Source: Isoetes taiwanensis
Lineage: Eukaryota; Streptophyta; Lycopodiopsida; Isoetales; Isoetaceae
Direction: 5' to 3'
NCBI GenBank assembly: GCA_021234155.1
Contig: JAJEKV010000003.1
Span: 22,845,569-22,909,568, forward strand
Length of the DNA: 64,000 nucleotides
Shown here: positions 10,240-21,899 of the stretch, one piece after another
How the letters are laid out: every line of letters starts with the position of its first letter
Numbering within the stretch: the stretch's first letter is position 1
Notes under the pieces: model-generated
The model's database searches: none
What the model saw: only the letters and a program-made list of their open reading frames with translations
What the model was told of the DNA's origin: nothing
Translations under genes and position numbers: made by a program

Positions 10240-11380
10240 TACCTTCAATTATAGAGCAATCCCATGAGTTTTGCCAGATCAATCCATCTGCTATTGGAGT
10301 GGGTTCCATCTGGAGAAAGAAATGGCATTCAATTCGATGGTATCCAGTTGCAATGATCAGCATACTTATCATTTCCTTCAATAGCTTCCGTGTTTAGAGT
10401 CTCAAGCTATGTGCTATGTTTTGTGTGTTTCATCTTATGTTAGTCTTCACATTCATTGCAAAGGGATGCAAGGACAACATTAAGTATTTAAGAACATTCT
10501 CTTGGCAGCATCCTCGCAAATGCATTACTTACATAAAATCTACTACTGAGGTATATTTAGTCACATTAGAATTTCAAAATGCAAATTAGAATCAGAATAA
10601 AGTTTGCAAACCTGTTGGACGAGCGAGTAATTAACGTATAGATCTAAGACTACAAATGTGGCATTTTAGTTGGGTAAAGTATAATCAAAATGCAATGCTT
10701 TCACATAGCTGAATTTCTCAAAATCTATTCCTTTCTTATCATAAACACTTGAGAGTTTGGTGATTATATGTCGAAGCACTGGGATTTAATTCAGATACTA
10801 CATTCACATCCTATAGATTCATAAATATATGATTGTGACATTAGGTAGTGCACTCAATAGATGTAGTAGCATTGTATTTTATGTGCAATACCTAACTAAT
10901 CCCTTTTAGGACTCCCTTTATATAGTATCGGCAAACTATATATTTCAATAAAGATGCTAAGAATAATTGAATGATTTGTAAATGCAATCATGCAATTTAT
11001 AAGTCTTTAATTCCCAATGCCATGTCCAAGAAGGCAAGTGTGATTCCTTTGCAGATGGAGCTAGGAGGAAAGCACACGAGTTAGATCATCTTCAAGATTT
11101 TAGACACCATCTTAGCTGGACTCCCATGTGTAACATCTCTACATGGGAAGTATACCCCATGTCATTTCTCCAGAAAATGGTTAAGAATATTGCTTGGGAC
11201 TTATACAATTAACACGTTGACGGCTGAGCTTAGGGGCAGAATCGCAAAGTGCTTATTATGCATAACTAACTTGCCAGCACGTATTTGCCATTAAGCGTAC
11301 CTAGTTTGCCAAAAATAATCTGATAAATGTGTACTCATAAGAGCAAGGAACAAGTTATACGTTTTTGGAAATAAAAGCAT
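10240..11380. other. AT-rich sequence with no recognised gene
   Basis: The left 200 bp still belongs to unit A. The remainder is AT-rich, with only short frames and no domain, RNA gene or repeat that I could recognise. Confidence 0.4.
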
Positions 11381-11830
11381 CGGTTACTGAGACAACTAGA
11401 TGGAGATTCCTTTGTGTCAAAGTGTAAGGCAGTTTGTGTTCTTACATTCAATAAGCCATATATGATCGGTGCAACTCCCATTATTAAGTTTCTAAGCTAC
11501 TTGTTATAACATGCACTCCGCCTTTGACATAACATGCTTACTTGTAGAGGCATTGGTAAGTGTGGCATGAAGTGTGGTTAGAAACCCATTGAGATTTCTT
11601 TGTGCCTTAGCTAGTAACTTGATCTTCTCTGCCGAAAGCGCTTTGTGCTCTTACATTTAATCAGCCTAATCTCACAATATTTCGGCATTAGAAGTCATGA
11701 TCAATGCAGTTCATAAAGCTGTTAAGTTTTTAACCTATTTGTTGTAACATGCGTAAATCGACCGTGATTTGACATAACATGCTTGGTTTATAGCATAAGC
11801 ATTGGTAAGTGTGGCAGGAAGGCTACATTT
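11380..11830. repeat. Two tandem imperfect repeats of about 235 bp
   Basis: The block starting near 11390 (GAGATTCCTTTGTG, later TTGTTATAACATGC and TTTGACATAACATGCTTA, then GCATTGGTAAGTGTGGCA) repeats from about 11600 with the same order of landmarks and about 80% similarity. The second copy is continuous with the repeat that recurs inverted at 35270-35575. Confidence 0.55.
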
Positions 11831-12060
11831 TGATGGTCCATAAGAATGCATTGTGCGCAGGCATAGTGCTAGATACAAGTTTTCACACGTAATGATTAGA
11901 CTAGATTTTCTCACTATCTTCAATACCAAGTTTCTGTATACTAGGAAAGGTATACTATATTTGATAGCTTAGACACTAAAAAGATAAAAGACCAAGTAGT
12001 CAAAATAAAAGGAAGTAAATCTGTTTGAGCAAGTGAGCAGGTGAATCTGTGCCTTGTTGG
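11735..12060 (-). repeat. Dispersed repeat, inverted copy of 35270-35575
   Basis: Read on the minus strand, this sequence matches 35270-35575 over landmarks such as CTAGTCTAATCATTACGTGTG, GCACAATGCATTCTTATGGA and CCTTCCTGCCACACTTAC, with scattered mismatches. It also shares the ACCAAGTAGTCAAAATAAAAGG segment. The element type is unknown. Confidence 0.7.
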
Positions 12061-12239
12061 GTGTTTTATGCAGATTTTCGTTGGTAGGCAATGTTCGTCC
12101 TATTGCCCATTTTTACGCACTCTTGGCCATAGGTATCTCGTGGAAGCAACTTAGAAAAGTTGAACCAAGTTTTATTCTTATATTCAAAAGGAAGCCGATC
12201 AAACTTAGATGTGGTGGCATATTCGACTAAAAACTCTCA

Positions 12240-14330
12240 GAATCATAATTGCATATCGATATGCATGTTATTTTAGGCCTTTGCATGGTCTTTGATTTAT
12301 TTTTAGGTCATGCTTCTTCAAGAAACTATTGCGTTGTTTGGGGTCTGGGTTCGAACTCGAAGATGCCTCCGTGGAGGACCCGTGGATCTAACAGAGAGTC
12401 CGGGGACTATGTCACGCGGATTTGCAAGAAGAGAAGAAAAGAAGGAAACAGAACAAATGAGAGAAAGATGATAAGCTTCCCTTGATATCAATGATGAAAA
12501 TACATGAGCTCTCGCAATAGAGAGAAAACTGAAAGGAGACAAGACTCAAAACTCATCTTCTAAACTTATGTGCTAACTCTACTCATATATATAGTACAAT
12601 GGCCTTGGGGCCCAATATAGACACTCGATCGATCTCGGTGCCAACTCGAAGGAGGCCCGATTTGGTGAATGTTGGCGGTGCTCTTGAAGTGCCTAGAATC
12701 ACGCCGACGCCGACGCTGGGCGCGGACGGGTCGCCACTTGTCCGAAGCGGCCCTCTTGTTGACAGCCACAGCTTTGATCAAGGTGGGTTCGCCGCTGGTT
12801 CATGAGCCTTGGATGTCAACTGGGTCGACCGAGGATCCTTGAGCTTGACCTGGTCCGTCAGAGAGATGAATAGTCCCGTACTGTGAGGCACAGATTCAAC
12901 ACTCCCCACCAAACGACACTCGTGAGGAAGAAAAGGAGGAAGCGCCGGGAGGGCGGAAGCCATCCTGTTCGAAAAGTGATCCTCACGCGAGGGAGGACGG
13001 GCACCATTATGGTACCGGGTTTATGAGATCTTGGCGGATTGAAGAGCTTGAGGAGTGTTTTGGCCAAGGGCGTGGATCGCATCAATAAGAAAGTTTAGAG
13101 CGCACTACGTCTTCAAGGGCGCTGCGGGCCCTCAAGAAATGTAACGACATTCCATGAGGAGACGTGTCTGAAGGCCAAAGGCAATCATTAATCGGCATTC
13201 GGATTGCAAAGTTGAAAAATGGGACGCCGATTTAAGGAGCTTAGCAAAATGCATTTGAGAGCAGCAAAAATCCCCGCTTTGAAGATGGACGTAAGGATCG
13301 TGTGAGGTGGAGGCATTCTCGCAAGAAGGTGTCGAGATCATGAAGCGCATCCAAGGGCCGCTGCCAACCACGCCATGAGCAATGTAGATCCAATTGGTGG
13401 TGTTGTCCGTGAGTGGCACCTTCTTCCCAATGTGAGCGGCTTAACAAAACGCGGATCCCACCGAGATCCGCCGAGATCCGAGGTGGTGTCCAGCCCGCAT
13501 GACCATCCATGACCTTGGTCCAAAAAGGAAGGCCAATCGTAAGTCGAACCGGGCATGGAGGTACGCCCAGGGGAAGCATAGGGAGAAGGAACCATGCCCG
13601 GGCGGTTGCCGAGCGGCCCCCGAATCGATCGACAAGATCCGATCAAGAGCCCCGACACCAACGATCCAAAGAGAAGCGAGAGTCGAGAGTTGACAGAGGG
13701 CTATCCCATCCGTGGGGACCGCCTTTGCTATCCAACAGCTTGTAACCGATTGTAACCGGGCGAGGTGTCGATATAAATTTGTGCATAGGGAAGATCCTGA
13801 TGTCCTAGATACTTTCCCTCGATTTGTTGTAAATGGCCTCCGCTTTTGCCGTGAGAGATAAATGATTGGCAAGCTCGTGCATGTACCCCCGATGAAGAGT
13901 TTGGGTCGGAAAGCAGATCCGCAAGATATGGATTGTTATCCTGAAGCACCCATTGCAGCTGGGGTCACCCCCGAAAAGTCGGGCGTGGCCCATTTCCAAA
14001 GTGTTCCCGTATCACCCGTGATAGAAATCATGAAATATGTAAGCCATGGGCTGAACCACTCAAGGTGATAAAGGCCGGATCGGCACAGTTGTATGAGATC
14101 AAAGACGACAAGGGCACAAAGACAACCCTTTGTCTTCAATGGAGAGTTCTCGCCAAACCGAGAAAACTGTGACCGCCGGGAATATCCATTGTATTATCTA
14201 CCGCATGCCACTTGAAAAGGGAAGAGGTGGCGCTGAGCAACCACATAATCGTGATAGCAGGAGGGAACTGGGAAGTCAACAGGCATTCTGTGAAGAATGG
14301 CAGTATGGGCGTCAAGTTTTGCTTGAGCCT
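12240..14330 (-). mobile_element. Decayed retrotransposon-like DNA
   Basis: No complete gene is seen. The minus strand has overlapping frames in different phases (13132-13419, 13241-13579, 13441-13872) that read like one protein broken by many small indels, but I could not match a domain. CCG and GATCCG triplets are abundant, as in the other CHG-disturbed regions. The 12480-12600 portion looks like LTR/UTR sequence but has no second copy in the window. Confidence 0.35.
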
Positions 14331-14332
14331 CA

Positions 14333-15092
14333 TCAGCAGATCGAATAGCTTGCTGCACCGTTGTTCGAGATCACGGATCCGTTGTCCTTTCGAAAAGAAG
14401 CGCGGATCGGGTCACGACCCGCTTTCTCGAGAAGGGTTGACCGGGAGGAAGATTTTTGTATTGAGACGGCACGGCAATCTCCGCCATCTAGTATCTTCGC
14501 TTCGCACCTCTGCACTCCGGGATCTTGAAGAGAGGTGAGCCGAGAGGTCTGTAGAAAAGCCGAGTCCGCCAAGGAGGCTAATTTGAGCCGCCCCGGCTGA
14601 AAGATTTTGAACTTGAGTGCTGAAATTTTCACTTGGCCGGAGTACAAGGCATTGAGTTTAGCAATATCTCGCCCCCTGGTACTCTGGAGAGCGCTTTTGG
14701 ACTTGTTGTGCTCCAATAAAGTCTCAGATTTGAATCGAGCCGAGCCCGCTGATCCAGCGAAGTTGGCTGACTTGAGCTTGTGTACTTTTGAGATCCGCAT
14801 GAGCCCGTAAGAGAGCTTCATGCTTGTCTTGAAGTTTGGCTTCAAAGCTGCAACTTGGGGGCTTTGTGCCTTGAAGGTCCCGTAACCGCATCGAGGCCTC
14901 TAGTGCCCGCTGGAACCGGCCATAAGAGCCGCCTTGGGATTCTTGTAACTTGAGAGCAGCAGCTTGAGCATCCTCGGCCGATACATCGATACAACAACCG
15001 ACAGGGTGTTGTGGTGGTGGAGCTTGCCGTTGCTGGTTTGGGATGTTTGGGGAAAATGGGTGAAGTGGATGGTCTAGCTGAGGAGGAGACAA
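14333..15092 (-). pseudogene. Coiled-coil gag-like or structural protein fragment
   Basis: The minus strand from 15092 encodes a proline/glutamine-rich start, then helical sequence rich in L, E, A and Q (DAQAAALKLQESQGG, KLQDKHEALLRAHADL) over about 120 residues. After a frame change it continues in an equally helical segment to 14333. The coiled-coil character and the repetitive neighbourhood fit a retrotransposon gag, but no zinc knuckle or capsid motif is visible. Confidence 0.3.
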
Positions 15093-15339
15093 AGGACATG
15101 GGTGTGATCAGGACATGACCAAGGAAGACGGGCGGAAGTGCCAACTTGGTGGAGTGATTGGAAGGGAGTTACTGAAAGTGGAATTATGAGAATTTGGTGG
15201 TGTGGGAGGGAAGTAATGACTTGACTAGTAATGGTACTCAGCTGCCGGGCATAAGTTGGAAACCCCGGTAGATCTAAAAATATATTCATCTCAGCACTTT
15301 TCATAAATCTAATAGAATAGAAACCAAGTCCAAGATTGT

Positions 15340-16910
15340 CGGGCTATAATAGGTTTTTTTTGTATATTCAACACCCTTCCCTTTCCGTTGTCTTTTGCTC
15401 TATCCCACGCTTTCCACTTCATCATTTCTCTTACACTCTTTCTTTTCCCTTTTCCCTTATTCCTATTTTTCCTACACGCCTTTCTTTTCCCTTCTCCCCT
15501 TTTTTTTTAACTCCTTCTCCCTCCCCTTCCATTCCTTCTTTCCGCTTTTTCTTTTTCCTTCCCCTTTTTAATGGAGTTTTTCCCCTTTCCTTTTTAGTCT
15601 TTCCCCTTTCTTCCTAATTTTCCCCGTGGCTCTTTTTTCCTTTTCCCTTTCCTCTTCCTTTCCTTTTCTTCCCTTTTCCCATGCCCTTTTTTTGTTTCTT
15701 TTTTTCCATCTTTTTTCTATGTGCCCCTTTTTCTTCCTTTCCCACCCTCTTGCTCTTTATCCCATGTTCTTCGTTTTCCCATTTCTCTCCCCTTTTTTTT
15801 ACCCTTTTACTTTTCCCTCCTCCCCCCTCCCTCCCCCCTCCATCTCCATTTTCCTTCCTTTTTTATCCCTTTCTACCCTTTCCCTTTTTCCCCGCGGCTT
15901 TTTCCCATTTCCTTTCCCCCTTCCTTCTCCTTTTCTTTTTTTCCCTTTCATTTTCCCCTTGCCTTTTTCCATTCCTTTTTTTCCCAATTTTTTTTACGTG
16001 TCCCTTTTTCCTCCTTTCCTTACTCTCTTCCCCTTTTCCTTTTTTTCTTTCCTTATTCCTCTTTTTTTTTTTTCATTTTCCATGCTCATTTTCCCTTGCT
16101 TTCTTTCCCTTCTCACCCTTTGCCTCTTCCATTTTTCAAGTGCCCTTTCCTCTTTCCTCTCCCTTTTCCTTACGCTCTTTTTCCCTTCCTTTTCCCCTCC
16201 CCTTTTTGCCTCCCTTTTTTCCTTTTTCCTTTGCCTTCCTTTTTTCATCCCTTCCCTTTCCATGTGCCATTTTCCCTTCCCTTTCCCCCCCTCCTTTTCC
16301 ATTTCTTTTTTCCATTTTATTTTTTATACCTTTTCCGCCTTTTTCCTCACCTTTTCTATGTGCCCTTTTCCTCCTTCCCCCTCCTCTTCTTCCCTTTTTT
16401 CCCATTTTCCATTTTCCATTTCCCCTATCCCCCTTCTCCTTCCTTTCCCCTTCCCATGCCCTTTTTTTTCCTTTCTTTTTTTCTTTTCCCTCACCCTTTT
16501 CCTTTTTAAAATTTTTCCCATGCCCTTCGCCTCTTCCCTTTTTCCATTTTTCCCTCTCGCTTTCTCGGCTCTTTTTTCCTTCCTTTTTTTCTTTTTTATT
16601 TTTCCTTCCCCTTTTTATTTTCCCATGTCTTTTTCATCTCTCCACCATTTGTTTCTTTCCTTTTTTCTCTTCCCTTTTCCTCCTTTCCTCACCCTTCTTT
16701 TCTTTTTCTTTTCCCTTCCTTTTCCTCCCCCCCTTCTTTTACCTTATTTTATCCTTTTTCCCATACTATTTTTCCCTTCTCACCATTTTCCTCTTCCCTT
16801 TTTTTCTCATGTCATTTTCCTTCTTTTTTTTTCCCCTTTCCCTTTTCCCTTGCCTTTATCCTTCATTTTTCCCCTTTTGTCCTCCCTTTTCCTTTCCTCT
16901 CTTCCCTTAA
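15340..16910 (+). repeat. 1.6-kb polypyrimidine (C/T) tract
   Basis: Over almost 1.6 kb the plus strand is nearly all C and T. The rare purines cluster in recurring islands, mostly ATG or GTG inside CATGCCC/ATGTGCC (for example near 15680, 15720, 16000, 16260, 16356, 16455, 16518) and CTCACCC (near 16112, 16490, 16686). The islands recur at tens of bases, so it is a degenerate minisatellite, not random sequence. Its long open frames (up to 432 codons of F, P, S and L) follow from the absence of purines and are not proteins. Confidence 0.93.
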
Positions 16911-16924
16911 GAGATCAAAGCTGA

Positions 16925-18900
16925 CTAATCACGCTGGTGGGAAGTCGTACATAAACAAACTCTAGACTGAATGCAATCTGATGATCTCAACCATCCAAAT
17001 TAGGGTTTCATTCATGACATACATACGCTATAACATTATAATATAAGATGAGGGCTTGAAAGTGGCCTCCCACGTAAACTTCCGAATGGAAGTGGTAACC
17101 CTCAAGGGCGGTCCATTTCTTTTGAGAAGACGATAGAACATCATTTGGGGGGCCAATCTATGTGGTGTTTGAGGTAAAGAAGGAGGACCAGTTATAGAAA
17201 GGCTTTTATTGATGTTCTTTGATAGAATACCCAAGGAATGAAATTTAACAAAGGTTCGCGGGAGTTTGCGCATTGGTCGCACGATGGGACATTGGCATGA
17301 TAAGCGTGCACCAAACTCCTCGCGGGACATCGGTGATCCCGTGATAGCGTACTCATGATACCAAGGTGTAAGGAATATGAAATACCTCGTGAAATCAAAG
17401 AGTCAACGAAATAGTGGTGCTTAATCGGTCACAAGTAACCTTGCGCTATTAACGATATTACATGAACCGCCTAACCGGTCGATTTTGGTTTCCGGTTCCA
17501 TTCGAGAGAATTCAGCTGGTGTCGCTCAACACTTTATTTCAACAATAATTTCAATGAAGTGGGCCAAGACATACGATGCAAAAGGGCCTGAGCCTTGATA
17601 TTTGAAGCGGAAAATCTTGGGGCAGCCAAGGAACGAACGGCAGGGATGCCAAAGGTGGAAGACGAAAGGCGAAAGCACGGAGGACAAAGGCGCAGAGGGA
17701 AGTAAAAGGTTTGTTTTAGGGCGCACAAACCGAGGCTAAGAGGTATGAAGAGTGCAAACTGAACCGCTGATGGTGGTGTGTGTCAAAGATGCCAAGAAGG
17801 GTATTGAGAGGCAAAAAATTTGGCTAAGTCCCAAAAACGTGAAGGGAGAAGCAAATGAACGGTGAGGATGAGGACGGAAAAGAAAGATCTGATGTGACAG
17901 ATGCAAAGGACACCCATTAATGTTCGACTCAGCGGCGAAGAAGGAATGGCATTCAATGCTGGGTAACCTCGGCGGATATCATTGCGTTGAGGAATGTTTA
18001 AGGTACCATGGCTAGATATGCGCGGAGAAAAGATTCTCATTTTAGAAACAAATTTTGCATTGCAAAACACGGGCGCATTTGTAGTGATTGGTCCACGCCG
18101 ATACAAGGAGTGCCTCAAAGGGCTATATAAGACGGGAACCGAGAGGAACGGCGTAACCGATGGCGCCAAGATGGCCGCCTGCCTGGCTTGAACGAAGACC
18201 CGTGACGATGCCCACTAACCGCCGAGTGGATCACTTGCAAGATGAATTGTCCGATCTTCGCCGCCACAACCGCGGGTATTCGAATGGACGGCGTGGGTGT
18301 GCCGGGATGGCTAAACATCCCGCACCCAAGACCAACGGATGGAGGTGGTTCTCGCACCTTCTCGCTGATCCGGAGTTAACCTTTACCATCTCCTCACAAG
18401 ATACTCCTCTCGCCTCCTAACCCTGAGTAGGGGTTTTGCCGCTTATAGGGACTTAGTAGATAGGGCTCGAGCCCGCTTTTTGTATATAGGCGCTGCCCAT
18501 AGCGAAATAGAGCCGGGCTGCTCCACATTTTGTAAAAAAATCTCCACTATAATATAATAATATACCGCTTTCTAGTCACTGTGGGGTTTGCTTCTGCGGA
18601 ACTGCCTCTCGTGGTGTTGATGTTCACTTTCCTGCGGTGATGAAATGCTTTGAGATCTAAAACCCATTAACCAATGTAGGTAATGGAGTGCCATCTAACT
18701 CAAATTTAGTTGGAAAACGCTTTGGTCTAAATCATAATTTGAACAATTTGATAAGGGCCAAGCCAACTAAAACTTGAGTTTACCCTAAAATTTTGTACTG
18801 AATCATAAAGAAGAACCAAATCTCCTTCTTTGAATGTTTTGTCTTCAAACGCTTGTCATGTAAAGATTTTGCAACCTGCTGGCCATGAATACCTAATATA
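16925..18900. mobile_element. Repeat-derived DNA, class uncertain
   Basis: No recognisable domain is present. The ACATTATAATATAAGA segment near 17031 is also at 5567 and 59115. The stretch around 18420-18560 ends in an AT run and may be an LTR or LINE end. Several short frames on both strands show no family resemblance. Confidence 0.3.
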
Positions 18901-18909
18901 AGATCCTCT

Positions 18910-19610
18910 CAAGTTCATCCAACCGTTTCTAATTCGATAGACCCGCTTTGAGTGCGCCAGGGACCAAGTGAGCGTGAGTCACTTTGAAAACTATGTTGGC
19001 GATGTATCTCTAAAACGGCATGGGAGCTCCCACCATAAACCAATTTAAAGGAGTGCGGACCAGTAGCAATCTTGAAACAAGTATTGTAGGCCCAAAGGAC
19101 AGAGGGAAAGTTTTGTCCGGCCAACTGCGGCGGAAGCCGCCACAAATTTTCTGAATGGTGACCGTGAGTTTTGTTGGTGCTTTCGCCAACCCATTGCCTT
19201 GAGGATAGTAAGGTGTGCTCTTTGTGATGATGTACCGAGATAACCGGGGCCAGCCCCTTGATAGTATGATTGATGAAATGAACACCACCTGCCATCGCAC
19301 CACCGTGGGGCGTTCAATTCACAAGATAATTTATGACATGAGGACTCTAGCTCGCTTTGCCGCAGTTGTTGTCCTGAAGGCACAAGCTTCCTATCAAAAG
19401 CGAATGGAGAAACTGACATCGCACGAAAGCAGAGGATCTATAGGTCCCGCAAAGTCCCCATTTGTCGGTAAAGGCGCGGCGACGGCTGGCCATGCGGAAG
19501 AGCTGCCATCGCCGTAGCCCCACCACCGCGTTGCCACACGTATAGCGGCTGGAGCGTTTGAAGAGCGCGGCCAATAATTCGCTAGAAGCGACGGCGCGTC
19601 GTGGTGTCAC
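18910..19610 (-). pseudogene. Ty3/gypsy integrase fragment
   Basis: On the minus strand, in three frames, are sequences typical of the integrase core and its C-terminal flank: GGVHFINHTIKGLAP, STPYYPQGNGLAK and AESTNKT-like segments, then FPSVLWAYNTCFKIATG and FKLVYG. The D...GG.HF and YYPQ.NG..E blocks match the second catalytic aspartate and the catalytic glutamate region. Frame changes occur within 300 bp, so no intact protein is encoded as assembled. The order on the minus strand (RT at higher coordinates, then integrase) fits Ty3/gypsy. Confidence 0.75.
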
Positions 19611-20439
19611 CGCGAAAATGACTCACCACCGGTGCCTGGCGAGCTTCAACAATGTCCTAACTTCGAGGTAGAACACGCCGGCGATGTTGCCTTACCCTTT
19701 TGTAGAGATGTCCGCAACTATGGTGTAGTCACCGACCTTCCTGAGAAATTGATGGCGACTGGATTGTCGCCATGTGAGAGCCGCCTCGCCTTCCGCGGAA
19801 GAGCACCTGCGGAGGATCATGGAAATCATGGAACCAATGTGGTGTTGCCGTATTCAAAAGAGCTGGAGTAACGAAAGGCGCCCTCGGAGACCCTAGTGCT
19901 ATGGATCATCCGTGCGGATGCGTGAAAGATAACCGGAATAAATATGAGATTTGCCACTTTTATGAACTGATTTCATAAAAGGAGTAAATTCTTGGAGAGA
20001 AGAAGGACCCAACGAGCAATGCGCGGGCGTGGACTTGTTGATCAAATAGAGGAGGCTGGTATTCACAGAACTTGATTTGATCAGCCTAAAAGGTAATGAA
20101 TTGCCGCTGACGCTTAAATGAGACCCAAAGCTCATGTCTGCGGCGTAATAGTTGCGCTACCGTAAGTGAGTTTTCTACCGGGCGAAGCATTTGGTTTGTC
20201 AGCGATCATACTTGAGAAAGAACAACTCCAATAGCAAACGCCGGTGACATCGGCGTTTAACGGCAAGTTTAATATCCTACTGAGGAGGAAATGCCAATCG
20301 GTGCCCGAGTAAGCAAAAGTTTCAACATACCGGGAATTTCAAGCCCGTGGATTCACAACCGGGTGAGTTTAAGAATGGATCGTACGCCGCCACCCAGGTA
20401 TGAAGGTGGAGTAATATTGACCTTTCCCGTGAAAGAAGC

Positions 20440-21200
20440 GCCCATTAGTCGCGTTTTGAGCCTTGAGCAATAATAACCGATTTTAAGGGTGACGCAGGTG
20501 ATTCCTCATGGTCGGCTACAACATGGCCTAACAAACACCACAGAAGTGACGAAAAGGCATTTCTCGTGATTGAGACTAATGCCGGACTCATTCGCCATTT
20601 CTGAAGACGAAGTTCCAATTCTATCCGGCAAATGGTCACCTATGGAACTGTGAGGCGCAGAAGCCATCTTGAAAAATTCTGGTGGTAAGAAGGATTTTCC
20701 TTCATGAAATCATGAAAAACTCAGAGCATGATGCGCTGAAATGTTGAAGGAGAGTTGATAATCCAAAGCGAACCACCTTGTAAGTAAAAAGTACCTACCC
20801 GGTGGTGAAAGTGGTCTTGAGTTGACTTTAGCCCGGATGGAGATCTCGACAGCTTAAAACCATCCATAGCGAGAGTACATCCTACGTCCGTACCAATTTT
20901 CCGTAATCGGCCCTGGTGGAAGGAAGTGGAAATGATCACGCCCGTATTCCTCGGATTGAAGTTTTCGTATAGTCCGCCGACGGATCTTTACCAATTTAAG
21001 GGCAATGACGATGGGGCTCACGATCTCGTAATGTTTGACCTCATAGATCAACCTGGCAAAGAAGGAGTTTGTCAATTTCGCCTTCGACGCCGATCGCTCT
21101 GCATTCAGGGTTGAGCTCAGCATCGCCGCGCTACAATCAGTTCGCATCGATTTGCAGATCGGCGGAGTTCCCTCGCTTTTGTTGATTCCTCTCAAGATCT
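20440..21200 (-). pseudogene. Ty3/gypsy reverse transcriptase fragment
   Basis: The minus strand holds the RT core in several frames: TLAMDGFKLSR-type sequence (from MDGFSGYNQI in the family), then a GTFYL segment and INSPSTFQRIM (family: GLINSPSTFQRIM) near 20721-20900. The YxDD region could not be read. The RNase H region would lie at 20440-20100 but was not recognised. It belongs to the same element as the integrase fragment at 18910-19610. Confidence 0.65.
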
Positions 21201-21880
21201 TTGTAAAATCGCGCTAAAATGCGCTTTGAATTTTGAATGCCTTTGACGCCCCTGCTACGATAAGGAGCCTAAGATTTGCGGCGAATTATATGCAGCTGAT
21301 TGTTGCCAACGCCCACAAATCTCACTTCTGAGTCCAACAAGTGGGGTATTACTGCGATTCCGACAATGCGTGCGTAAGGTTGGAGCAACCGATGCGGGTA
21401 ATTTTAAGCGTGGTGAAAAAGAGGTTGCCTAGCCACCAGCGAGAGGACACAACAGTATTTGGGTGAGGCCCGATTCTAAAAGTGATCAACGCTAAGCATC
21501 TGATGCGCGGAGCCGTGGAAGTCAGCAAGGCAAACATGTCGTCCTCGATCAAGAGTCATTTCTCCTAAGACGCGATATTCGGGTAGGATGACAGAGGCAT
21601 ACCCGCAGGAGCCCGGAATTTGATAAATATTCGAGTCGTGTAATCGCGACCGAGAGAGAGGGTTCCGCGAGCCGTCAGCGTAAATGATCCTCATTCGCTT
21701 TGCAAAGTCCAGGCAACAGGACACCACCGCTGATGACTAACCGGTCCGCGGCCCAAGAATGGATACTCTTGTTTGGCTGGAGAAAAGGTCCGCCTTACCA
21801 AAGATTTCATACACTGATCTTCGCCAAATTTTCCAAACTCCAAATTCCATGGGAGTTTTGCATCACCAATGTTGATGTGG
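21200..21880 (-). mobile_element. Probable upstream part of the Ty3/gypsy element
   Basis: By position this would hold the protease and gag ends of the element. Only short broken frames are seen and none is diagnostic. No LTR pair for this element was found in the window. Confidence 0.25.
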
Positions 21881-21899
21881 AATCAAAATGGGCGATCTT

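Larger units (their letters stand above)
1..10440. repeat. Unit A of a >10.4-kb direct duplication (partner 53601-64000)
   Basis: The whole stretch aligns collinearly with 53601-64000, offset about 53.6 kb at the left and 53.56 kb at the right. Both ends of the alignment are window ends, so the true unit is longer. Long stretches are nearly identical (for example 5540-5820 against 59105-59370). A few ordinary substitutions exist, such as those in the reading frames at 9871-10209 and 63432-63770. Most differences are small indels or substitutions at CTG/CAG. Confidence 0.92.

Noticed and set aside
15336-16924. Long open frames (93, 432, 409 and 262 codons) on the plus strand, and shorter ones on the minus strand
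   Set aside because: The sequence is almost only C and T, so stop codons cannot occur on the plus strand. The products are F/P/S/L low-complexity with no start context or domain.
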